A stretch of 52,868 bases of DNA from Clostridia bacterium (lineage in GTDB: Bacteria > Bacillota > Clostridia > Christensenellales > Borkfalkiaceae): contig JAFVUV010000004.1 of the NCBI GenBank assembly GCA_017502525.1, positions 1-52,868 of the forward strand, given 5' to 3'. Shown here one piece after another: positions 1 to 7,543 of the stretch (within the stretch, counting starts at the first letter, position 1; each line of letters opens with the position of its first letter). Under the pieces are notes generated by a model. The model made no database searches. It had not been told where the DNA came from and saw only the letters and a list, made by a program, of their open reading frames with translations. Both the position numbers and the translations under genes were made by a program.

Positions 1-112
1 ACAAGACCCGTTTACGGGTAGCAAGTAAAATATGCAGGACTGGCAGGTCGTTTAAATACGCACTTGTGCGTAAGCCAGAATAGTTTAGGGCTAATTGCCC
101 GAAAAAGAAAAA

Positions 113-140
113 CCACCAGCTAGGCTGGTGGATATTTATT
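113..140 (+). terminator. Intrinsic terminator of an unidentified upstream transcript
   Basis: CCACCAGC and GCTGGTGG form a perfect 8-bp stem with a TAG loop, followed by a T-rich stretch. The preceding bases 1-112 contain two more hairpins (TACGCAC/GTGCGTA at 57-72 and GGGC/GCCC at 98-110) and no convincing coding frame, so they look like the 3' part of a structured RNA that enters from outside the window. I could not match it to RNase P RNA, tmRNA, SRP RNA or 6S RNA. Confidence 0.6.
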
Positions 141-220
141 TTAATTTTAAAATAATGCGTATCGTTTGAATATAACTGATAATACAAGTATTTTTATAAA
201 AATGGCGCATATCATTATCG

Positions 221-249
221 TTGACATACTGATTTTATTGTGCTATAAT
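221..249 (+). promoter_or_regulatory. Consensus sigma-A promoter of the repeat protein gene
   Basis: TTGACA (221-226) and TATAAT (244-249) are separated by exactly 17 bp. This puts the start of transcription near 256, giving a leader of about 80 nt before the ATG at 336. Confidence 0.85.
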
Positions 250-335
250 GACGACGAATTACTTGTTTATTGTGCGCGCGGACGCAACGCGTGTGTGCGC
301 GAGGAAAAGTTTTGTTTATTCAAGGAGGATTTATC

Positions 336-2927
336 ATGACGCGTGAAGAAGTAAAGAAGAAAATTTACGACAAAAAAGTTAAAAAAGCTTTAAGGTCGTA
401 CCGCTTCCGTCCTTTCAAGAATTTTATTTTTTGGTTGACCGGTGTATTAACTAGCGTAGCGGTTGTTGCAGGTGCGGTGTTTGTGGGCGTTAAAGTTGTG
501 CCTATCAAAACGTATACGGGCGGCATGGAAGAAGGTTACGTTAGTGAAGAAATTGCGTCTAAAAGCATATTAGACGTGTTACTTAACTATAATCAATACG
601 GTATGTCCGATATTCCGGGCATAACTAATTCACTCGTTGAAACTATTGCGGGTTCTATCGCTGGTAATTATATTGCAATAAATGCAGAAAAGCTCAGCAC
701 GGTTAAATTTAATCTAGATAAAGACGGCGGAAAAGCAATGATAGAGGGGCTATTAAACAGCATCACGCTTAATCCCGAAGGTCTTAGTTCGATAAATGAA
801 AGCATTTCTAATCTTTCAATATTTAACGAGTACGAAGAAACTACTGCGCCTGAAGAATCAAACGGAACTTTAGTTGATACTTCACTTGCAAAACTTTACT
901 ATTGCGAAGATAAAGACGTAGAGCAAGATAACGGCGGGAATCAACCGGCGTCGGCAGAATCTGCGCAGACCGTGAAATACGTTCGCGCTTACGATGATAG
1001 CGGCAAAAGACTTGCTAAAGCGAACGCTAAACTTTATTACCCTGCACTTAAAGACGTGCCTATTTTAGATATCACCCAAATGATTGATAAGTTCGTTGAT
1101 AGAATAGATATCGGTGAAGTTGTCGGTATTGTATTATTAGAAGTTAAAAATAGACAGCTTTTTTATGATTTTATAGAAGCACTTTCGGAAAATAATGTTG
1201 AAGTTCTTGAATCTATTGTAAACTCAAATGAAAAATCAAAATTCACCATTAAAAGTGTTTTAAGTGAACAAATTGACTTGTCTGAATTATCAAGCATAAG
1301 TTTATATAATTGGGGGACCAAAGTTGATGATGCTATTTTTGAAGGTAAATTAGAAAACGGCAATATCAAAGTTGATGCTGATAAAAGTAGTACTGCAGGA
1401 AAAACCGTTTATATGCTAAACCCAGCACTTTATTACTATGAAGTAACTGATGGCGACTTTGATAGGGCATTTGATGATAACGGGGAAAGAATAGAAGCGT
1501 CTGAGGGCAAAGACTTATACTACGCAAACCTTTTGGATACACCATTTTCAGATTTGAAAACAATGCTTAGTGAGACAATTAACTCAGTAAATGTGGGAGA
1601 GTTGCTTAGAGATACATTTAAAGATAAATTGCAAAAAGAAAATTCGTTGACGCTTACTTTGATGGATAGTTTATCTGGAAAGAAAGTAAGTGACCTTGAT
1701 AATTTAGCAACAGATTTGTTGTCAAAGTTCACAATGGATTCATTAAACGTAGACCTTGGTGCATTTACTAAACTTTCAGTTTTCAGCGAGTGGGAACAAG
1801 TTAAAGCGTTAGATATGCCTATTAAATCTAGCGAAACTCAAATTTCAAACGGCACAAATCCTAAACTTTATTACTACGTTGTTGATAACACGGACGTAGG
1901 TGAAGGTGGAAAACTTAACGATACGGCATATGCGCGCGCATTTAATGATGACGGCAGTGTAGTAGAAGGCGTAACAAGTGCAACCGCGCTTTATTATGCA
2001 AAATTATCTTACGTTGGTTTTATGGATATGGCTGAATTAATGCAAGATAGAATTGGCGCTCTTAAAGCAATAGAAATGCTAGAAGCCTTCGGTGGCGCAA
2101 GCTTTAATGGTGGCGATTTGTTCAGTTTAGTTTTAGGCGATAAGACCATAAGCGAACTTGGCAGTATATTTGGTGCAGATATTTATTTGTATTGGGTAAT
2201 GCCATATAGTGCAACGACTAAAGATACTTACGAACTAATTTTAAACGCAATGGGCAAAGAGTTTACTGATTCTACTATACAATCGGTTGCAGAGTCTATT
2301 ACTATTGATGATTTGACAAACACCCAACTTGATTTTAATAACATACCGGTTGGGGAATATCTTGATAACGCAACGCTAACTTTAATTTGTAAAGCAATCA
2401 ACTCGTATAGAACTAGTGCTGAATATAAAGCGCAACACGAAGGTCAAGCAGGCAAAGAAGTAAGCACTAGCATAATTTCTATCGGGGATATGAAAGATTT
2501 TAGCACCGATTACATTTTGCTTAAAGACGTTGCTAACGGAATGGGCGATAATATAAAGGAATTGATTTGTCAATTAGTTAACGAGACCGACTTTGATAAA
2601 ATTACCGTTAAACATTTATCGAATATGAATTCGTTTGACGGCGTAACGCTCAACACCGTATTGCCTTACGAAGATAACGTTGCTCTGTATAAAATACTTT
2701 TAGAAGCAACTACAAGTGTGGACGTTTCGGCATTAAACGCCGTACAACTTAAAACTGAGGCTGAGGCATTAAGCATTAGCGCATTAAGTAGATTTAACAT
2801 TTCAAACGTAAGGCTTGCAACTGCAATGCCTAGTATTAACCCAACGCTTGAAAAGATGATAAAGCAAATTACTAAAAATGATGATTTCAATTCTATTAAG
2901 ATTTCAAATTTAAGCGGAACGATTTAA
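336..2927 (+). CDS. Membrane-anchored extracellular repeat protein, N-terminal part (ends at in-frame TAA)
   Basis: Family not recognised. The ATG at 336 follows an AAGGAGG ribosome binding site; the frame is open back to 270 but that stretch has no such site. A Lys/Arg-rich N-terminus of about 30 residues precedes one hydrophobic segment (about residues 32-54, starting FIFWLTGVL), which suggests an N-in anchor with the remaining ~800 residues outside the cell. The ectodomain repeats: a module with LYYY, an R-A-F/Y-D-D-x-G turn and a second LYYA recurs at about 890-1060, 1428-1545 and 1862-2030, each followed by a predicted helical stretch rich in I, L and D. The frame closes with TAA at 2925-2927, but the same frame stays open and repeat-like to 3686, so this is probably one gene of about 1,116 codons broken by a nonsense codon. 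A surface or cell-envelope role is inference only. Confidence 0.7.
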   Translation: MTREEVKKKIYDKKVKKALRSYRFRPFKNFIFWLTGVLTSVAVVAGAVFVGVKVVPIKTYTGGMEEGYVSEEIASKSILDVLLNYNQYGMSDIPGITNSLVETIAGSIAGNYIAINAEKLSTVKFNLDKDGGKAMIEGLLNSITLNPEGLSSINESISNLSIFNEYEETTAPEESNGTLVDTSLAKLYYCEDKDVEQDNGGNQPASAESAQTVKYVRAYDDSGKRLAKANAKLYYPALKDVPILDITQMIDKFVDRIDIGEVVGIVLLEVKNRQLFYDFIEALSENNVEVLESIVNSNEKSKFTIKSVLSEQIDLSELSSISLYNWGTKVDDAIFEGKLENGNIKVDADKSSTAGKTVYMLNPALYYYEVTDGDFDRAFDDNGERIEASEGKDLYYANLLDTPFSDLKTMLSETINSVNVGELLRDTFKDKLQKENSLTLTLMDSLSGKKVSDLDNLATDLLSKFTMDSLNVDLGAFTKLSVFSEWEQVKALDMPIKSSETQISNGTNPKLYYYVVDNTDVGEGGKLNDTAYARAFNDDGSVVEGVTSATALYYAKLSYVGFMDMAELMQDRIGALKAIEMLEAFGGASFNGGDLFSLVLGDKTISELGSIFGADIYLYWVMPYSATTKDTYELILNAMGKEFTDSTIQSVAESITIDDLTNTQLDFNNIPVGEYLDNATLTLICKAINSYRTSAEYKAQHEGQAGKEVSTSIISIGDMKDFSTDYILLKDVANGMGDNIKELICQLVNETDFDKITVKHLSNMNSFDGVTLNTVLPYEDNVALYKILLEATTSVDVSALNAVQLKTEAEALSISALSRFNISNVRLATAMPSINPTLEKMIKQITKNDDFNSIKISNLSGTI

Positions 2928-3686
2928 GTTGATAACATTGATTTATCACTAGTTTTGGGTGATTATAACAGCAACAAAAATTTATACAATATCTTGTTAG
3001 AAGCGTCTGATAATACCGCAAACCAAGAAAACGCAAGTACTCTAAAAGCGTCTGCGCTTAGTGGTGGTAACTTTGATTTAACAAAAGTTAAACTCGGAAC
3101 GGCTTTGACCGAAAACTCAGGTAACAAGATTTTAGAAATGCTCCGTACTGATGATAGCGTAACGCTTGGCAACATTGGCGAAAAACTTAACGCGATAACA
3201 CTTTATAAAATTTTCGGTGAAGATTGCTTTACAAATAAACAAAGTGAAGCAATTCAAGACACGGGTTTAGTGTTTAAGTTTGTAGAAAACGCTACGGGGA
3301 AAGACAGTCAGGGCAATACTTTAACAGGGAAGGCGTTCGTACACGTTAACGACGCGGAAGAAATCGCTCAACTTCAAGCTAGTGGCGAAGCGTGGTATAT
3401 CCATAAAAACGACGGTATTTGGTTGTTGCTTTGCTTTGACAGTGGCGATATAAACAGTAGCGGTGCAAATGCAGGTAGACCTGAAGAGTATTTTATTTCA
3501 AATAAAACGTTTGGCGATTTAATTAACAGCAACAGCGGAGAAACAAACTTTATTTCAAAAGTTATCGAAAATGCTAAAATTCGTCAACTTATGGATGCGG
3601 GAATGTTAAACATTGAAATTAAGCCTATGCTTTATAACTTGACAATTAATCAAATAATTGCAATGCTTAACTCTTATTTGGGATAA
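2928..3686 (+). pseudogene. C-terminal continuation of the repeat protein after the in-frame TAA
   Basis: These codons lie in exactly the same frame as the 336-2927 reading frame. The junction falls inside a repeat: the segment after the stop, with the signature YNILLEA, matches YKILLEA about 90 residues earlier. The first possible internal start (TTG at 2955) has no ribosome binding site, so separate translation is unlikely. The remaining ~240 residues keep the same style (LGxALTE, LYKIFG) and end at a TAA just before the rpsF promoter. Either the gene is a pseudogene, the stop is read through, or there is a sequence error. Not recognised as a known family. Confidence 0.6.
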
Positions 3687-3700
3687 GAGATAAAAAACAA

Positions 3701-3729
3701 TTGACAAATATATTAATATTTGATAAAAT
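3701..3729 (+). promoter_or_regulatory. Promoter of the rpsF-ssb-rpsR operon
   Basis: TTGACA (3701-3706) and TAAAAT (3724-3729) with a 17-bp spacer. It lies directly downstream of the repeat-protein frame and upstream of the structured rpsF leader. Confidence 0.75.
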
Positions 3730-3739
3730 TATGGAACTT

Positions 3740-3790
3740 GGGTAAATTTACCCGAACAAACCTTGCTTACGGGTATCCGTAAGCCGAATA
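3740..3790 (+). promoter_or_regulatory. Likely S6:S18 ribosomal protein leader
   Basis: The leader contains a perfect palindrome (GGGTAAA/TTTACCC, 3740-3753) and a 7-bp hairpin CTTACGG-GTAT-CCGTAAG (3766-3783) followed at once by an unpaired CCGAAT and a closing AAG that can pair with CTT at 3762-3764. A hairpin flanked by a conserved CCG-containing bulge is the known hallmark of rpsF leaders that bind the S6:S18 complex and repress their own operon. The position directly before rpsF supports this; I have not aligned it to a covariance model. Confidence 0.55.
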
Positions 3791-3810
3791 AGACCAGGAG
3801 GTAAAAAATT

Positions 3811-4092
3811 ATGACGAAATACGAAATGCTTTTCATCCTTGACGCGGCTCTTTCTGACGAGGCAAAAGACGGGATTATTTCAAAGCTTGAAGATTTGGTT
3901 GCTAAAAACGGTGGTGCTGTAGAAAAGACTGACCGTTGGGGCGTTAAGAAATTACAATACCCCATCAACTATAAGTCTGAAGGTTATTACGCTTTAATGA
4001 CTTTTGAAGCACCCGCTCCGTTCGTTGAAGAAATGAAACGTGTTGTAGGCATTACTGACGGAATCATAAGAAGATTGATTACCAAGATTTAA
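3811..4092 (+). CDS. rpsF: 30S ribosomal protein S6
   Basis: A 93-residue protein with the S6 pattern: N-terminal YEMLFILD strand, the central WGVKKLQYPI segment and the C-terminal IIRRLITKI end. S6 binds the 16S rRNA central domain as a heterodimer with S18. The ATG follows AGGAGGT at 3796-3802. It is first in an operon with ssb and rpsR, a gene order conserved throughout Bacillota, and is probably autoregulated through the S6:S18 leader upstream. Confidence 0.95.
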   Translation: MTKYEMLFILDAALSDEAKDGIISKLEDLVAKNGGAVEKTDRWGVKKLQYPINYKSEGYYALMTFEAPAPFVEEMKRVVGITDGIIRRLITKI

Positions 4093-4110
4093 AACAAAGG
4101 AAACAAAATT

Positions 4111-4524
4111 ATGAACAAAGTTATCTTAATCGGCAATTTAACACGTGATCCTGAACTTACCGAAACCCCAAGTGGCGTAGCGGTATGCAGATTTTCAATC
4201 GCAGTTTCAAGGGATTACGCGAACAGTGACGGCAATCGCGAAACAGATTTCTTTAACATTACGGTTTGGCGTGGCAGAGCAGAAAATTGCGGCAAGTATT
4301 TAAAGAAAGGTAACAAAGTTGCAGTTATCGGTAGTCTTCAAACCCGTTCTTATGAAGATAAAGACGGCATTAAGAGAAACGTTACCGATATAATTGCGAA
4401 CGAAGTGGAATTTTTAACTCCTAGAAGCGCACAAGGCGAAGGCGAATTTGATGCGCCCGTTATGGCTTCAAAGAGAGAGCGTCCACAATTAGAAGCGATT
4501 GACGACGACCGTCTACCGTTCTAA
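4111..4524 (+). CDS. ssb: Single-stranded DNA-binding protein
   Basis: A 137-residue SSB. The N-terminal OB fold starts MNKVILIGNLTRDPEL and contains the typical T-D-F-F-N-I-T-V-W-R-G core; a short linker leads to the acidic tip DDDRLPF, the docking peptide for replication and repair partners. It lies 18 bp after rpsF and 24 bp before rpsR, the standard Bacillota arrangement, so all three are probably co-transcribed. The linker is shorter than in longer SSBs (about 178 residues in E. coli). Confidence 0.96.
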   Translation: MNKVILIGNLTRDPELTETPSGVAVCRFSIAVSRDYANSDGNRETDFFNITVWRGRAENCGKYLKKGNKVAVIGSLQTRSYEDKDGIKRNVTDIIANEVEFLTPRSAQGEGEFDAPVMASKRERPQLEAIDDDRLPF

Positions 4525-4548
4525 AACTACATTAAAAGGAGAATTAAA

Positions 4549-4839
4549 ATGGAAGAAAATACCGTAGTAACCCAGGCGCCTGCAGAAACTGCAGCTGCTC
4601 CTAAGGAAGGGAAAAAATTCGTTAAAAGAATCCCCCGCAGAAAGGTTTGCGCTTTCTGTCAAAATAAGGTAGAAGCCATTGATTACAAGGATATCAACAC
4701 CCTTAAAAAATACGTAACCGAAGGCGGAAAAATCCTTCCCAGACGTATGACCGGCGTTTGCGCTAAACACCAAAGAGTATTAGCAAAAGCAATCAAACGT
4801 GCAAGAGTTGTTGACTTGTTACCCTTCAAAGGCGAATAA
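4549..4839 (+). CDS. rpsR: 30S ribosomal protein S18
   Basis: A 96-residue protein with the S18 core [42 protein letters not shown]18 pairs with S6 on the platform of the small subunit. The N-terminal ~25 residues are an Ala/Thr/Lys-rich extension before the conserved core. The CAFC and C-AKH cysteine arrangement fits the zinc-binding form of S18. Last gene of the rpsF operon, followed by a strong terminator. Confidence 0.95.
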   Translation: MEENTVVTQAPAETAAAPKEGKKFVKRIPRRKVCAFCQNKVEAIDYKDINTLKKYVTEGGKILPRRMTGVCAKHQRVLAKAIKRARVVDLLPFKGE

Positions 4840-4860
4840 TTTAATGACGAATTAAAATTG

Positions 4861-4886
4861 ACCGAGCATTTTTTGCTCGGTTTTTT
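4861..4886 (+). terminator. Terminator of the rpsF operon
   Basis: ACCGAGCA and TGCTCGGT form an 8-bp stem with a short T loop, followed by six Ts. It starts 22 bp after the rpsR stop codon. Confidence 0.9.
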
Positions 4887-4953
4887 ATTTTATATGAAAC
4901 AAAAATTAGTGTTTTTTCGTTAAATATATAGTGAAAAAATTTGTTTGTAGATA

Positions 4954-4982
4954 TTGACAAGTTTATTTTTATACTGTAAACT
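4954..4982 (+). promoter_or_regulatory. Probable promoter of the 5012 membrane protein gene
   Basis: TTGACA (4954-4959), 17-bp spacer, TAAACT (4977-4982). The AAAGGAGG ribosome binding site follows at about 4996. Confidence 0.6.
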
Positions 4983-5011
4983 GTATATAAATTCAAAGGA
5001 GGCTTAAAGTT

Positions 5012-5554
5012 ATGGCAAAAAATACTAAATCAAAAAATAAACAAAAAGGACTAAAATTAATCGGGTTAATCTCGCGTGCGTTATCCGTGCTTTTCGCATT
5101 GATGGCGGTACTAATGATTTTTGCTCCAGCAATTAAAATGACGGTTGGTCAAGAAGTTGTTGAATATACCGGTTGGGATATAACTTTCGGTTTAACTGAA
5201 AGCGTAGTATTAGTAGGCGCTCAACAAATATTTGTGTTTTCATTTATGAACTTTTTAACTTACTTGCTCGCTTCGTTAGGTGCGCTTAGCGCAATTTTGA
5301 CTTTCCTTAAACTTGGCAATAAAAAGGTAACTTTTGTTGCGGTAGTTTCTCTACTCGTTGCGGGAATTTTATTCTTCTTCGCAGTTAAGTTCTGTATGCC
5401 GGGAGATAATTTCGGAACTCAATTAGGCGGATTGTTAGGTACAAATCCTAAACAAGGTTTAACACTCGCCATGGGGGCAATCGTTTCTGGTATTTGCTCA
5501 ATTTTATCCGCACTTGCAATTTTGGTTAAACCCTTTTTAGCTTCAATCAAATAA
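5012..5554 (+). CDS. Four-helix membrane protein of unknown function
   Basis: Not recognised. A 180-residue protein with a very basic N-terminus (KNTKSKNKQKGLK) and four hydrophobic segments at about residues 18-43, 68-95, 102-125 and 148-172. A short loop between helices 1 and 2 (VGQEVVEYTGWDITFG) probably faces outside. The start is supported by an AAAGGAGG site 8 bases upstream. It has its own promoter and terminator, so it is a single-gene unit. Confidence 0.75.
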   Translation: MAKNTKSKNKQKGLKLIGLISRALSVLFALMAVLMIFAPAIKMTVGQEVVEYTGWDITFGLTESVVLVGAQQIFVFSFMNFLTYLLASLGALSAILTFLKLGNKKVTFVAVVSLLVAGILFFFAVKFCMPGDNFGTQLGGLLGTNPKQGLTLAMGAIVSGICSILSALAILVKPFLASIK

Positions 5555-5573
5555 AATACTAAATTAATAAAAA

Positions 5574-5606
5574 AGCCACGGCGAAATATTCGCCGTGGCT
5601 ATTCTT
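5574..5606 (+). terminator. Terminator of the 5012 gene
   Basis: AGCCACGGCGAA and TTCGCCGTGGCT form a perfect 12-bp stem with an ATA loop (5574-5600), followed by a T-rich stretch. Confidence 0.9.
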
Positions 5607-5727
5607 TTAAACTTAGCACAAACTGTTATTAATCAACAATTAGTGAAAAATTATAACAAAAATTTACAAATTTCGAAAAAATGTGTGAAAAATTTTCAAA
5701 AAAATCTAAAATACCCGTAAAAAATGC

Positions 5728-5756
5728 TTTACATTTAGTTTAGAATATAGTAAGAT
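5728..5756 (+). promoter_or_regulatory. Promoter of a candidate small RNA
   Basis: TTTACA (5728-5733), 17-bp spacer, TAAGAT (5751-5756). No reading frame follows; a terminator lies about 100 bases downstream. Confidence 0.55.
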
Positions 5757-5761
5757 ATCAT

Positions 5762-5860
5762 TGTCGAAAGGGAAACCTACTCGGCAAACGAAAATCGCTC
5801 ATCATTTTCCCCCTTATCATATATTATTCAGGAAGCAGTTAACAGTGTTAATTGCTTTTT
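5762..5860 (+). ncRNA. Candidate ~100-nt structured small RNA
   Basis: Bounded by the promoter at 5728-5756 and a strong intrinsic terminator: AAGCAGTTAAC (5833-5843), AGT loop, GTTAATTGCTT (5847-5857), then Ts. Near its 5' end GTCG/CGGC encloses AGG-GAAA-CCT, a stem capped by a GNRA tetraloop; a CGA/TCG mini-hairpin follows, and AAGGG near 5770 could pair with CCCTT near 5812. No start codon with a ribosome binding site is present. The next gene begins 100 bases later with its own -10 box, so this looks like a separate RNA and not a riboswitch. I cannot assign a family. Confidence 0.5.
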
Positions 5861-5928
5861 GAATTTTAAAGCACTTGCGTGAGATTTTAATTTACAACTA
5901 ATTTTATTTGTAAATTTATTTGTTTTTG

Positions 5929-5937
5929 TGATATAAT
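5929..5937 (+). promoter_or_regulatory. Extended -10 promoter of the redox protein gene
   Basis: TGATATAAT is an extended -10 (TGnTATAAT) with no clear -35. The ATG lies 24 bases downstream of the hexamer. Confidence 0.55.
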
Positions 5938-5961
5938 TTATAAAAAACTTGAAGGTGAATT

Positions 5962-6351
5962 ATGACTAAAGGTGAAATCGCTAAAAGAAATTTTGAATCG
6001 GGGTTAAACTGTGCGCAAGCCGTTTTGCTTGCTTTCAAAGAGGAAATGGGGATGGATGAAATGGCGCTTAAAAAACTTATTATAGGTTTTGGTGGCGGAT
6101 TTGCTAGACAAAGATACGTTTGTGGTGCTGTTTCGGGTATGACTATGGTTTTAAGTTATCTTAAATCGGATGGTGAAGATAAACTTGCTTGTTACACGAT
6201 TGTTAAAGATGCTTGCGAAAAGGTAAAACAAGAGTTGGGCAGTATTGTTTGTAGTGAATTAATGCAAGATTCGGTAAACGGAAAGCCAAAACGTCCTTGC
6301 GGTGAAATTTGTCAAATAGTTGCCGATATTACTAGTCAATACTTAAAATAG
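5962..6351 (+). CDS. C_GCAxxG_C_C family probable redox protein
   Basis: A 129-residue protein with the spaced cysteines that name this family: NCAQAV near residue 19, VCGAVSG near residue 54, then C near 79, C near 86, C near 95 and CGEIC near 115. The gly-rich FGGGFARQ lies just before the GCAxxG-type motif. Members are small putative redox or metal proteins, common in anaerobes; the reaction is unknown. The ATG follows GAAGGTG, and the gene ends with TAG. It appears monocistronic. Confidence 0.8.
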   Translation: MTKGEIAKRNFESGLNCAQAVLLAFKEEMGMDEMALKKLIIGFGGGFARQRYVCGAVSGMTMVLSYLKSDGEDKLACYTIVKDACEKVKQELGSIVCSELMQDSVNGKPKRPCGEICQIVADITSQYLK

Positions 6352-6448
6352 GTTAGCGAAAGATAAACTAAAATTTATAAAAACCCATTGTAAAAGATAA
6401 TTTTATATGTTATTATAATTTTGACAATAATATATAAAGGAGGTTTTT

Positions 6449-6874
6449 ATGGAAGATATTAAAATAAATGAAATGGAATTAGAACAAAACAATAAAAAAG
6501 CACCCGTTAATAATAAAAAAACTTTTCTTTTGGTTTGGAAGATAATAGTTGGCGTGCTATACGCAGGCATAACCGCATTTTTAGTGTGGGGGTTGATTGA
6601 TGCGTTAAGCGGACTCAACGCTCCGCCACCCCAAAGCGGGCAAATTGATACGGCGGGTTTAGGCTTTGCATTATATTTAGTTTTGGTGGTTTTAATTTTA
6701 GGCTCTTGCGCCTATATAGCAAACGCTATTTTTTCAATAATAGGTCTTGTGGTTGCTAGCAAAAACAAGGCAAATAAAGGCACGAAAATTTATTTTATAG
6801 TCTTTATCGCGTTGCCGATTATTACGGAAATAGTTATTTTCTTATTGGGCAAAGCTTTGGGCGCTAACGGGTAA
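6449..6874 (+). CDS. Small three-helix membrane protein
   Basis: Not recognised. A 141-residue protein with a charged N-terminal tail (about 25 residues rich in E, N and K), then hydrophobic segments at about 27-50, 73-105 and 112-135. The segment between the first two is rich in Pro and Gly and is probably external. The ATG follows a strong AAAGGAGG. It ends 11 bases before thiN and shares its direction, so the two may be co-transcribed, although nothing in the sequence ties it to thiamine metabolism. Confidence 0.65.
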   Translation: MEDIKINEMELEQNNKKAPVNNKKTFLLVWKIIVGVLYAGITAFLVWGLIDALSGLNAPPPQSGQIDTAGLGFALYLVLVVLILGSCAYIANAIFSIIGLVVASKNKANKGTKIYFIVFIALPIITEIVIFLLGKALGANG

Positions 6875-6885
6875 AGGAAGATTTG

Positions 6886-7488
6886 ATGCAAATTGCAATT
6901 ATACTTAAAGCGCCGTCTATTGACTGCGTGGTCAAAGAAGAAAACGTAATATTTGCCGACGGTGCGTATAGATTTTTGGCGCAACTAGGCAATAAAAAAG
7001 TGCTTGCCGTAGTTGGCGATTTTGATAGTTTAGGACGTACGCCAAAAGGTGAAAATATCGTTTCGTTAGAAGTGGAAAAAAACTTTACTGACGGAGAGCG
7101 TGCGGTTAGACTCGCCAAAGAATACGGTGCGGATGAAATTACGATTTACGGTGCTTATGGTGGCAAGATAGAGCATATTTTAGGAAATATAGCGCTACTT
7201 AAAATTGCAAAAGATTTAAACCTATCGGCAACAATAAAAGATGAAAACGGCTGTACGAAACTTATAAGCGAAAAAACCACGTTAAACGTTAAGAAAGATA
7301 GTGTTTTGTCGCTTATTCCATACGGTGGAAATTGCGAGTTTATAAAAAGTGAAAATTTATATTATCCGCTTGATAATTTAGTTTTAACGCCGTCGGACAC
7401 AAGGGGAATAAGCAACGTTGCACAAGATGAAAACGTGGTTATTGAAATAAAAAGCGGTTTAGCACTTGCTATTTATATTGAAAAATAA
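6886..7488 (+). CDS. thiN: Thiamine diphosphokinase
   Basis: A 200-residue thiamine pyrophosphokinase, which transfers pyrophosphate from ATP to thiamine to make TPP. Visible family signatures are ADGAYRFL (the usual ADGGAN.L region), VVGDFDSLG (the metal-binding GDFDS motif) and a later YGGKIEHILGN segment, ending in a beta-rich C-terminal domain. The ATG at 6886 follows AAAGGAAG; a TTG three bases upstream is less likely. With the ThiT-type importer on the other side of the shared terminator, it makes a thiamine salvage pair: import then phosphorylation. Confidence 0.9.
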   Translation: MQIAIILKAPSIDCVVKEENVIFADGAYRFLAQLGNKKVLAVVGDFDSLGRTPKGENIVSLEVEKNFTDGERAVRLAKEYGADEITIYGAYGGKIEHILGNIALLKIAKDLNLSATIKDENGCTKLISEKTTLNVKKDSVLSLIPYGGNCEFIKSENLYYPLDNLVLTPSDTRGISNVAQDENVVIEIKSGLALAIYIEK

Positions 7489-7496
7489 AAAAGAAA

Positions 7497-7525
7497 AAAG
7501 CGTTCGCAGTTTGCGGACGCTTTTT
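7497..7525. terminator. Bidirectional terminator between thiN and the thiamine transporter gene
   Basis: AGCGTTCGCA and TGCGGACGCT form a 10-bp stem with one T-G pair and a GTT loop; runs of A on the left and T on the right let it work for both convergent genes. Confidence 0.85.
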
Positions 7526-7543
7526 GGCTGAGATTAAAGTTTG

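Noticed and set aside
270..335. Start of the large repeat protein at 270
   Set aside because: The stretch overlaps the promoter leader and has no ribosome binding site, while ATG 336 follows AAGGAGG.
5820..5860. Possible SRP RNA, because of CAGGAAGCAG
   Set aside because: The rest of the conserved SRP hairpin (GGTCCGGAAGGAAGCAGC) is missing, and these bases form a plain terminator.
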